A stretch of 13,393 nucleotides of DNA from an uncultured Campylobacter sp. GTDB taxonomy: Bacteria; Campylobacterota; Campylobacteria; Campylobacterales; Campylobacteraceae. The notes beneath the pieces were generated by a model. That model was not told the origin of the DNA. It did no database searches and worked only from the letters and a program-made list of their open reading frames with translations. How positions within the stretch are numbered: position 1 is the stretch's first letter; each line of letters opens with the position of its first letter. The DNA is taken from assembly GCF_937890585.1 (NCBI RefSeq), contig NZ_CALACG010000355.1:1-13393 (forward strand), given 5' to 3'. Below, one piece after another: positions 1 to 6,322 of the stretch. The position numbers and the translations under genes were made by a program.

Positions 1-35
1 ATTCGTCGGCAGCGTCAGATGTGTATAAGAGACAG
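1..35 (+). other. Nextera (Tn5) sequencing adapter, non-genomic
   Basis: Positions 3-16 (TCGTCGGCAGCGTC) followed by 17-35 (AGATGTGTATAAGAGACAG, the 19-bp Tn5 mosaic end) are identical to the Illumina Nextera Read 1 adapter. Bases 1-2 (AT) precede the adapter and may be the last bases of an i5 index. Genomic sequence therefore starts at 36. A GTG at 21 opens an artificial N-terminus (MYKRQ) that is read from adapter, not from the organism. This is a library-preparation artefact left at a contig end. Confidence 0.98.
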
Positions 36-311
36 CAGCAGATGAGCGAGATGGTTTTAAAAGCCTTTATATTTCAAAAAAAGCGTGATCAAATGGAGCT
101 AAATGGCAAGCTAAATGACGCGCAGGTGGCTAAATTTTGCATGCTAGACGCTGAGGCAAGTGAAATTTTAAAAAAGGCCGCCACAAAGTACAATCTCTCT
201 CAAAGGGGCATAAAAAGGACGCTTAGAGTGGCTAGAAGCATCGCCGATCTTGATGAGAGCGAGCAAATTTTAAAGCCGCACATCTTAGAGGCGCTTAGTT
301 TTAGGGCATAG
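36..311 (+). CDS. comM: ComM/YifB family Mg-chelatase-like AAA ATPase, C-terminal fragment
   Basis: Only the last 91 codons are present; the upstream part (roughly 400 residues in this family) is cut off by the contig end and replaced by adapter. The visible piece matches the Mg-chelatase subunit ChlI C-terminal domain of ComM/YifB. It has a helical region with the motif YNLSQRGIKRTLRVARSIAD and ends in EALSFRA, which correspond to the family's Y-x-LS-x-RG, ARTIAD and EA-x-x-YR signatures. In other bacteria ComM is a hexameric helicase that helps branch migration during natural transformation. That role is family knowledge and is not visible here. Any start codon inside this fragment, such as the ATG at 42 or the GTG at 21 inside the adapter, is an internal or artificial start and should not be used. 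The stop codon lies one base before the next gene's start, so the two are probably co-transcribed. Confidence 0.85.
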   Translation, partial: QQMSEMVLKAFIFQKKRDQMELNGKLNDAQVAKFCMLDAEASEILKKAATKYNLSQRGIKRTLRVARSIADLDESEQILKPHILEALSFRA

Positions 312-312
312 A

Positions 313-1716
313 ATGAAAAATTTATATTTAGACACGAGAGTTTTGGACGAGCTAGCGAGCGAGAAATTTGGCCTTAGCGAAGAGATTTTAATGGAAAACG
401 CAGCCATAGCCATAGCAAATTTTATCCGTAAGAAATTTAAAAAAGGCGAGAGAGTGCTTGGCATTTGCGGTAGCGGAAACAACGGCGCTGACGTGCTTTG
501 CGCTTTAAGGATGCTAGAGGGCGAGTATGAGTGTGAATTTATCCTAGCTAGTAAAAATTTAAAGCCACTTGCCGCCAAACAGCTCGAGCGAGCTAAATTT
601 GCTGGTGTGCGTGAGAGCAAAGATGTAGAAAATAGCTTAAATAGAGCAAAATGCCTCATAGACGGGCTTTTTGGCTCAGGGCTAAATAGAGCTTTGGATC
701 AAAATTTAGTCGGTCTCATCTCAAAAATAAACGCTAGCCCCGCTTATATCATCGCTTGCGACGTGCCAAGTGGGCTAAGTAGCGATGGCAAGGTGCTTGG
801 CGCTTGCGTAAAAGCAGACGCCACTATCACAATGGGAGCTAAAAAACTTGGGCTTTATAGCGACGCAGCAAAAGACTACGTTGGCAAGATAAAGGTCGCC
901 ACTCTTGGCATAAGCTCGCAAAACTACGAGTGCGAGAGTGACTATCACCTGCTTGAAAAAAGTGATCTCATGCTTCCAAATAGAAAAAATCAGTGCGTAA
1001 ATAAGGGCGACTTTGGCCATGCATTTATCATATCTGGCGAGCATGTGGGAGCTAGCAAGCTTTGCGCAAAGGCGGCATTTGCCTTTGGGGCTGGGCTAGT
1101 TAGCGTGATAGGCGAGCAAGGTTTAAATTTACCAACACATATCATGCAAGCTAGCAAGATAAGTGAGAAAATGAACGCTGGAGCCCTTGGCATGGGGCTT
1201 GGCAAAAAAGACATAGAAGAGCTTGAGGTGCAAAATTTAAAGGGCAAAAAGCTTGTTCTTGACGCTGATATCTTTTACAGCCAAAAAGTGCTTGACCTGC
1301 TAGATGAGAACTGCGTCTTGACACCTCATCCAAAGGAGTTTTGCTCGCTTTTAAAAATTTGCAAAATAGCCGATATAGATGTGCAAACTTTGCAAGAGAA
1401 CAGACACGCCTATGCTAGAGCTTGGAGTGAGAAATTTAAGGCTGTTCTTGTGCTAAAAGGGGCAAACACTATAATCGCCAAAGAGGGGCAAATTTACGTC
1501 ATGCCTTATGGCAAAAACACGCTTGCAAAAGGCGGTAGCGGCGACGTGCTAAGCGGTCTTGTGCTAGCACTTTTGGCTCAAGGCTATGAGCCACTAAATG
1601 CTGCCATCTCAGCCACTTTAGCTCATGCGCTTAGCCTTAGAAATTTTGGCAAAAACAGCTACGCGCTCGAGCCAACAGACATCATCAAAGGAGTAAAATG
1701 CTTACAAAAAAGATAG
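313..1716 (+). CDS. nnr: Bifunctional NAD(P)H-hydrate epimerase / ADP-dependent NAD(P)H-hydrate dehydratase
   Basis: This is a metabolite-repair enzyme of 467 residues, slightly short for a fused Nnr/YjeF. The N-terminal half (about 1-215, YjeF_N, NnrE) interconverts R- and S-NAD(P)HX; it shows GSGNNGAD at 53-60 and CDVPSGL at 149-155. The C-terminal half (about 225-465, NnrD, ribokinase-like fold) dehydrates S-NAD(P)HX using ADP; it shows GALGMGLG at 290-297, LTPHPKEF at 336-343, KGANT at 382-386 and KGGSGDVLSG at 406-415, with the expected catalytic Asp at 411. All key motifs are intact in both halves, so the fusion looks functional and cytosolic. The ATG lies one base after the upstream stop and its 3' end overlaps purN by 19 bp, which implies one transcript. 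I found no internal promoter before it. Confidence 0.95.
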   Translation: MKNLYLDTRVLDELASEKFGLSEEILMENAAIAIANFIRKKFKKGERVLGICGSGNNGADVLCALRMLEGEYECEFILASKNLKPLAAKQLERAKFAGVRESKDVENSLNRAKCLIDGLFGSGLNRALDQNLVGLISKINASPAYIIACDVPSGLSSDGKVLGACVKADATITMGAKKLGLYSDAAKDYVGKIKVATLGISSQNYECESDYHLLEKSDLMLPNRKNQCVNKGDFGHAFIISGEHVGASKLCAKAAFAFGAGLVSVIGEQGLNLPTHIMQASKISEKMNAGALGMGLGKKDIEELEVQNLKGKKLVLDADIFYSQKVLDLLDENCVLTPHPKEFCSLLKICKIADIDVQTLQENRHAYARAWSEKFKAVLVLKGANTIIAKEGQIYVMPYGKNTLAKGGSGDVLSGLVLALLAQGYEPLNAAISATLAHALSLRNFGKNSYALEPTDIIKGVKCLQKR

Positions 1717-2285
1717 CCGTGCTTTTTAGCGGCAGTGGCTCAAATTTAGAAGCGATACTTAAAAAAGTTCATAATCAAATTTTTAACGGCGTAAAGATCG
1801 AAGTTTGTCTTTGTATCTGTAACAAGCCTGGTGCATTTGGTATAGAGCGTGCTAAGAAATTTGGGCTTGAAACGACGATAATAGAGAGTGCTAAATTTAA
1901 AAATCGTGAGGAATTTGACGCTGTTTTGGTGGAGCAAATTTTAAAAAGTGGGGCTGATATAACGGTGCTTGCAGGCTTCATGAGGATACTAACGCCAGTT
2001 TTTACGACGCAAGTAAAAGCTATAAATTTACATCCTTCTATCTTACCGCTTTTTAAGGGCGCACATGCGATAAAGGAGAGCTTTGAGAGCGATATGATGA
2101 TAGGCGGCGTGAGCGTGCACTATGTGAGCGAGGAGCTTGACGGGGGCAAACTGATCGCGCAAAGGGCGTTTGAGCGTGAGGATAGCATGAGTTTAGATGA
2201 GTGGGAAGCCAAAATTCACGCCATAGAGCATGAAATTTTGCCCCAAAGCATAATAAAAATTTTAACAAAGGAAGTAAATGTTTGA
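1698..2285 (+). CDS. purN: Phosphoribosylglycinamide formyltransferase (GAR transformylase)
   Basis: PurN catalyses the third step of de novo purine synthesis, moving a formyl group from 10-formyl-THF to GAR in the cytosol. The 195 residues match the family length of about 190-215. Visible motifs are the phosphate-binding SGSGSN at 11-16, the catalytic pair N110 and H112 in AINLHPS, and D148 in EELDGGKLIAQ, the equivalents of E. coli Asn106, His108 and Asp144. The start is supported by an AAAGGAG ribosome site seven bases upstream, inside the last codons of nnr. The 19-bp overlap with nnr and the 8-bp overlap with the next gene argue for coupled translation. Nothing is missing or degraded. 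Confidence 0.96.
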   Translation: MLTKKIAVLFSGSGSNLEAILKKVHNQIFNGVKIEVCLCICNKPGAFGIERAKKFGLETTIIESAKFKNREEFDAVLVEQILKSGADITVLAGFMRILTPVFTTQVKAINLHPSILPLFKGAHAIKESFESDMMIGGVSVHYVSEELDGGKLIAQRAFEREDSMSLDEWEAKIHAIEHEILPQSIIKILTKEVNV

Positions 2286-3003
2286 ATGGTTGAGTTCGCC
2301 AGAGGCATGGATATCGCTACTTACGCTAACTGGCTTGGAGATAGTTTTAGGCATAGATAACATCATATTTATTGCTATTTTAGTGGGCAAGCTGCCACCA
2401 GAGCAAAGGGGCAAAGGCCGCATTTTAGGGCTTGGCTTTGCGATGATCACTAGGATCATCCTGCTACTTTCGCTATTTTGGATCATGAAGCTTACAAAGC
2501 CGCTCTTTAGCATAGGCGAGCTTAGCATCACTGGGCGCGATCTGGTGCTCATAATAGGCGGTCTATTTTTGATAGTAAAATCATCAATGGAGATCCACGC
2601 AAACGTCACTGGCAAGCATGAAGAGGCTCACGAGAGCAAATCTCATCCAGGATTTTTTGCAACTATCCTAGAAATAGGCATTTTAGACATAGTCTTTTCG
2701 CTTGATAGCGTTATCACCGCAGTTGGTATGGCTCAGCACATCGATATCATGATACTTGCTGTCATCATCGCAGTTGGTGTCATGATGTTTGCCTCAAAGG
2801 CGATCTCTGAATTTGTCGATAACAACCCAACGATAAAAATGCTCGCACTAGCATTTTTGGTGCTTGTTGGCTTTGCGCTCGTGCTTGATGGCTTTGGTGT
2901 GCATGTGCCAAAAGGCTACATCTACTTTGCGATGGGCTTCTCACTAGCGGTTGAATGCCTAAATATCTACGCCAGAAAAAGGGCTTTAAGAGAGCAAAAA
3001 TAA
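2278..3003 (+). CDS. TerC family integral membrane protein
   Basis: This 241-residue inner-membrane protein has about seven hydrophobic segments and the two acidic TerC signatures: GLEIVLGIDNIIF near 19-31 (E21, D27, N28) and LDIVFSLDSVITAVG near 136-150 (D137, D143). A short loop between them (113-123) carries three His residues. TerC/Alx proteins have been linked to tellurite resistance and, more recently, to manganese export and metal loading of secreted proteins. The substrate here cannot be read from sequence, and no other ter gene is nearby, so tellurite resistance is not implied. The ATG overlaps the end of purN by 8 bp, with an AAAGGAAG ribosome site inside purN. Length and motifs fit the YgdQ/YkoY-like short TerC group without an added CBS domain. 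Confidence 0.92.
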   Translation: MFEWLSSPEAWISLLTLTGLEIVLGIDNIIFIAILVGKLPPEQRGKGRILGLGFAMITRIILLLSLFWIMKLTKPLFSIGELSITGRDLVLIIGGLFLIVKSSMEIHANVTGKHEEAHESKSHPGFFATILEIGILDIVFSLDSVITAVGMAQHIDIMILAVIIAVGVMMFASKAISEFVDNNPTIKMLALAFLVLVGFALVLDGFGVHVPKGYIYFAMGFSLAVECLNIYARKRALREQK

Positions 3004-3018
3004 AAAGTGTGAGCCAAA

Positions 3019-3399
3019 ATGCAGATAAAAAATTTAGATCACATCGTGATCGTAGTAAGCGACGTTAAAGAGGCGCTTAAATTTTACTGCGACATTTTAG
3101 GCATGCGACTAGCCCAGAAAGACGGTCACATTAGCCTAAATTTTGGCTCGCAAAAGATAAATTTACATAGGTTTGAGGGCGAGTTTTTACCTGCGGCAAA
3201 GCATCCAACAAAGGGCAGTGCTGATATATGTTTAATAGTTGAAGATAACATAGAAGACGTGCGCTCAGAGCTTCTTGCAAAAGGCGTAGAGATCGAGCTT
3301 GGCGTCGTTGAGCGAAATGGAGCACTTGGGGTAATGAAGAGTTTATATATTTACGACTTTGATGGAAATTTGATAGAACTTAGCTCATATGAAATTTAA
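3019..3399 (+). CDS. VOC family (glyoxalase/bleomycin-resistance fold) protein
   Basis: This is a 126-residue single vicinal-oxygen-chelate domain with two beta-alpha-beta-beta-beta halves. Candidate metal ligands are H8 (LDHIVI), H50 (KINLHRFE) and E120 (FDGNLIELS). The central stretch with INLH, GSADICLI and VERNGALG closely resembles, as I recall it, the Salmonella STM3117 group, often annotated as a lactoylglutathione lyase-like or 'VOC family virulence protein'. Substrate is unknown, and a true glyoxalase I function is not shown by sequence alone. It lies 15 bp after the terC-like gene and 12 bp before the MATE pump, so it probably shares their transcript. The ribosome site before the ATG is weak (AAAGTGTGAG), which would suit translational coupling. 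Confidence 0.9.
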   Translation: MQIKNLDHIVIVVSDVKEALKFYCDILGMRLAQKDGHISLNFGSQKINLHRFEGEFLPAAKHPTKGSADICLIVEDNIEDVRSELLAKGVEIELGVVERNGALGVMKSLYIYDFDGNLIELSSYEI

Positions 3400-3411
3400 C
3401 AAGAAGGCAGC

Positions 3412-4743
3412 TTGGACCTACTAAAAGACCCGCTAAATAAACTAATCATCTCACTCTCGCTGCCAGCTGGTGTGGGCATGATGTTTAACACCCTTTACAA
3501 CGTCACTGGCACATTTTTCGCCGCTAAAATTTCTACCATAGCCGTCGCTGGCATGGCGATGAGCTTTTTGCTCTATCTAAGTGTCGTTGGCATCGGGCTT
3601 GGCTTTGGCTCGGCACTCACCGCGCTAATTGGCAACAGCCTAGGCGCAAACAAACCAAAAATGGCTAAACTTTACGCCTCAAATGGCATCATCTTTGTGC
3701 TTCTTTTTGCCCTTTTTATGGGGCTTTGTGGCTATTTACTAGCGCCAAATTTACTGATCCTTTTAGGCGCCGATCACCACTATATAAAAGAGGCACTTGA
3801 CTACGCTGGCGTCATCTTTCTTGCAGCTCCATTTTTCTTGCTTATAAAATCGCTTAATGGCATACTTGTCGCACTTGGCGATACTAAAAGCTACCGCAAC
3901 TGGCTATTTTGCGGCCTTTTTATCAACGCATTTTTTTGCTATCTTTTTGCTTTTATCTTTGCTCTTGGCGTAAAAGGTCTTGCTCTAGCAACAGCTAGCG
4001 TGCAGTTTTTAGGTATGATCTATCTCTTTTTTAAAGTTAGAAAAAGCAAGATGATAGAGCCCAGAAATTTAGGCTACTTCGTGCCAAATTTCGCCGTCTG
4101 GGCAAAGATACTAAAGCAAGCTTTGCCAGCTTGTCTAAACTACCTCTCAATGTCGCTTGGCTCGCTCGTGCTTTTAAAATTTGTAAGCTTTTACGGCGTC
4201 AATGCAGTGGCAGGTTATGGCATAGCCTTAAGGATCGAGCAAATTTTAGTGCTTCCAACCATCGGCATGGCAGCAGGAGTGCTTAGTATCATCTCAAGAA
4301 ACTACGGCGCTAAGAGCTTTCAAAGAGCGATGCAGTGCTACAAACTATCGCTTCTTTTTTTGCTCATCTACTGCGCCTTTGCCTACATCTTTATAAGGCT
4401 TTTTGGCGAGAGTGCGATCAAGCTCTTTGATAGCACGCCAGCCGTGCTAGAAGTGGCAAAGCTCTACCTTGGCATCAACTCACTTGCCTACATGGCTTAC
4501 GGCACGATAAACATCTCAGGCAGCACGCTACAAGCGATAAAACGCCCAGTGGCGATCTTTTTACTAAATGGCTTTAGACAGCTCGTGCTTCAATGCTCGC
4601 TCTTTTACGTGGTAGTCTTTTGGCTAGGACTTGAGATCAAATTTATGTGGCTAGCGCTATTTTTTAGCGTCTATTTTACGGCGATTTGCTTTTTGGCTTG
4701 GACGCTTTTTAGGTTAAAAAGAGCTACGAGCGCAAGCTTTTAA
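3412..4743 (+). CDS. MATE family multidrug efflux transporter
   Basis: This is a 443-residue inner-membrane antiporter with about twelve hydrophobic segments in two homologous halves, the standard MATE size. Characteristic stretches are NTLYNVTGTFFAAKI at 26-40 and GFGSALTALIGNSLGANK at 64-81, the first-repeat signatures of NorM/MepA/DinF-type proteins. Family members export cationic drugs or metabolites using a Na+ or H+ gradient; the substrate here is unknown. The start is TTG (LDLLKDPL as written, read as Met), supported by AAGAAGG about seven bases upstream. The first in-frame ATG is at residue 23, inside the first membrane helix, so TTG is preferred. The 3' end overlaps the convergent znuB end by 20 bp. 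Confidence 0.94.
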   Translation: MDLLKDPLNKLIISLSLPAGVGMMFNTLYNVTGTFFAAKISTIAVAGMAMSFLLYLSVVGIGLGFGSALTALIGNSLGANKPKMAKLYASNGIIFVLLFALFMGLCGYLLAPNLLILLGADHHYIKEALDYAGVIFLAAPFFLLIKSLNGILVALGDTKSYRNWLFCGLFINAFFCYLFAFIFALGVKGLALATASVQFLGMIYLFFKVRKSKMIEPRNLGYFVPNFAVWAKILKQALPACLNYLSMSLGSLVLLKFVSFYGVNAVAGYGIALRIEQILVLPTIGMAAGVLSIISRNYGAKSFQRAMQCYKLSLLFLLIYCAFAYIFIRLFGESAIKLFDSTPAVLEVAKLYLGINSLAYMAYGTINISGSTLQAIKRPVAIFLLNGFRQLVLQCSLFYVVVFWLGLEIKFMWLALFFSVYFTAICFLAWTLFRLKRATSASF

Positions 4744-5530
4744 ATTTAAAGCTAAATGCAAAAAAGCAAAGCGAGGCGACTAAGATGATGCTAGCTCCGC
4801 CTGTGAGGTTGAAATAAAAGCTGATCACAAGGCCGATAAAGCAAAAAATGATAGAAAAAATGGTTGAGATAAGCATCATTAGCCCAAGTCTTTTGGCAAA
4901 AATTTGCGCAATATAAGGCGGTATGGTAAGTAGAGCGATGACAAGTATTAGCCCCACCACGCGGATCGTAGCCACCACGCAAAGCGCCATCATGCAAACT
5001 AGCAGATAGTGAAAAAAAGTGGTATTTACGCCCCTTAGCCTTGCAAACTCCGCATCAAAGCTGATCGCCACAAACTGGCGGTAAAAAAGCGCGATGAGTG
5101 CCAAAAACAAGAGGTCTAAAACGCTCATAAAGATAATATCTGTACCGCTAACTGCAAGGATTGAGCCAAAAAGATAGCTCATAAGATCAGCGTTATAGCC
5201 AGGCGTTAGGTCGATGAAAATAATACCAATAGCCATGCCAATCGCCCAAATAGCACCTATTACAGAGTCGATGTTTGTCTTATCTTTTAGCGTGATCGTG
5301 GCTATTATGAGCGCTAAAAATAGCGAAAATATGCTCGCACCAAAAAGTGGCTCGAGTGAGAAGAAAAAGGCAAGTCCTATGCCGCCATATGCGCCGTGTG
5401 CGATGCCTCCAGCGATGAAGGTCATCTTATTTATCACGACAAGCGAGCCTATCATGCCGCATATTATGCTTACTAAAATGCTCGCAATAAAGGCATTTTG
5501 CATAAAATTTAACTCTAAAATTTCACTCAT
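4724..5530 (-). CDS. znuB: Zinc/manganese ABC transporter permease, ZnuB family
   Basis: This is the membrane subunit of a cluster-9 metal ABC importer: 268 residues with about eight or nine hydrophobic segments. Family marks are AGGIAHGAYGGIGLA at 40-54 and the cytoplasmic SFDAEFARLRGVN near 157-169, the loop that contacts the ATPase. It would form a homodimer with ZnuC on the cytoplasmic side and receive metal from ZnuA in the periplasm. It begins nine bases after the znuC stop, with an AAAGAGAG ribosome site that overlaps the end of znuC, and is last in the four-gene minus-strand operon. Its last 20 bp overlap the convergent MATE gene. Zinc rather than manganese is favoured by the His-rich loop of the partner ZnuA, but the permease alone does not decide this. 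Confidence 0.93.
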   Translation of the reverse strand: MSEILELNFMQNAFIASILVSIICGMIGSLVVINKMTFIAGGIAHGAYGGIGLAFFFSLEPLFGASIFSLFLALIIATITLKDKTNIDSVIGAIWAIGMAIGIIFIDLTPGYNADLMSYLFGSILAVSGTDIIFMSVLDLLFLALIALFYRQFVAISFDAEFARLRGVNTTFFHYLLVCMMALCVVATIRVVGLILVIALLTIPPYIAQIFAKRLGLMMLISTIFSIIFCFIGLVISFYFNLTGGASIILVASLCFFAFSFKFKSLRS

Positions 5531-5539
5531 TTTCTCTCT

Positions 5540-6322
5540 TTAAAATTTAAAAACATTGCTCTTTGTTTTTTCGCAGCCACACTCGCCAAGTGCGATCTCG
5601 ACATCACAAAAATGGCTATGCGTTCTAGCTAGATGCTCGATAAATTCCCTCTTAGCAAGGTTTTCATGCGTTTTATGAATGTGTAAATTTTTACTCACGT
5701 AAGCGATCTTTGTAGCGTAATTTAGCACGATATTTAGGTCGTGACTAACTAAAACCACACCAACGCCATTTTCGTTTATGCCCTTTAAAATTTCATAAAT
5801 TTCAGCCTGCCCTTTTGTGTCGATGCTGGCTGTTGGCTCGTCTAGGATAAGCACTTTTGCATTTGCACAAAGCGCTCTAGCGATATAGACGCGCTGCCTT
5901 TGACCGCCACTTAGCTCGCCGATCCTAGCGTTTGCAAACTCGCTCATGCCGACCTTTTCAAGGGCACTTATCGCTAGAGCTTTTTCATTTTTTGAGTAAA
6001 AACCAAAGATTTTTTTATCGATTAGCCCCATTAAAACAACTTCTAAAACCATCATCGGAAAGCTTTGATTTGAGAGGAAATTTTGCGGCACATAGCCTAT
6101 AAATTTGCTAACTTCGCTTGGTGCCTTGCCAAAGAGTAAAATTTCGCCACTTTGAGGCTTAAGCAGACCCAAAATGAGCTTTAAAAGCGTACTTTTGCCC
6201 CCACCATTTGGGCCAATTATCGCTAAAAACTCGTCACTACTATAGTCTAAGTTAATACCCTCTAAAACGACTTGCTTATCGTAGCTAAAGTTTAAATTTC
6301 TAATTTTTATAATATCTTTCAA
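5540..6322 (-). CDS. znuC: Zinc/manganese ABC transporter ATP-binding protein, ZnuC family
   Basis: This is the ATPase subunit of the importer, 260 residues from the start chosen here. Motifs in order are Walker A GPNGGGKST at 37-45, Q-loop Q80, signature LSGGQ at 137-141, Walker B VLILDEP at 157-163 and switch H194. The chosen start is TTG at 6322, which forms a TTGA overlap with the TGA stop of the upstream gene and gives MKDIIKIRNLNFSYD, the normal ABC N-terminus. An ATG at 6373 would add 17 residues (MAWTFHFCHDIYAKEPV) encoded inside the upstream gene and unlike the family, though automatic annotation may use it. The C-terminus is unusual, with H235, H237, C239, C248 and C250 in THSHFCDVEIALGECGCE, a possible metal-binding tail. 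Confidence 0.93.
   Translation of the reverse strand: MKDIIKIRNLNFSYDKQVVLEGINLDYSSDEFLAIIGPNGGGKSTLLKLILGLLKPQSGEILLFGKAPSEVSKFIGYVPQNFLSNQSFPMMVLEVVLMGLIDKKIFGFYSKNEKALAISALEKVGMSEFANARIGELSGGQRQRVYIARALCANAKVLILDEPTASIDTKGQAEIYEILKGINENGVGVVLVSHDLNIVLNYATKIAYVSKNLHIHKTHENLAKREFIEHLARTHSHFCDVEIALGECGCEKTKSNVFKF

Noticed and set aside
21..41. N-terminal extension MYKRQQQ on the ComM fragment with a GTG start
   Set aside because: The first five codons are adapter sequence; only bases from 36 are genomic and the true gene start is off the contig.
285..659. A 124-codon minus-strand frame opposite the nnr gene
   Set aside because: It is opposite a gene with intact catalytic motifs, and I see no family resemblance or ribosome site.
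2278..3003. Tellurite resistance operon
   Set aside because: Only a TerC-family gene is present, without terZABDEF neighbours; the family has wider metal-related roles.
4351..4365. Run of seven T (and a similar run near 3941 and A7 near 8701) as phase-variable tracts
   Set aside because: The runs are short and lie in intact frames; Campylobacter phase variation usually uses longer G or C tracts.
5214..5543. A 109-codon plus-strand frame opposite znuB
   Set aside because: It mirrors the hydrophobic composition of znuB on the other strand; no domain and no convincing start.
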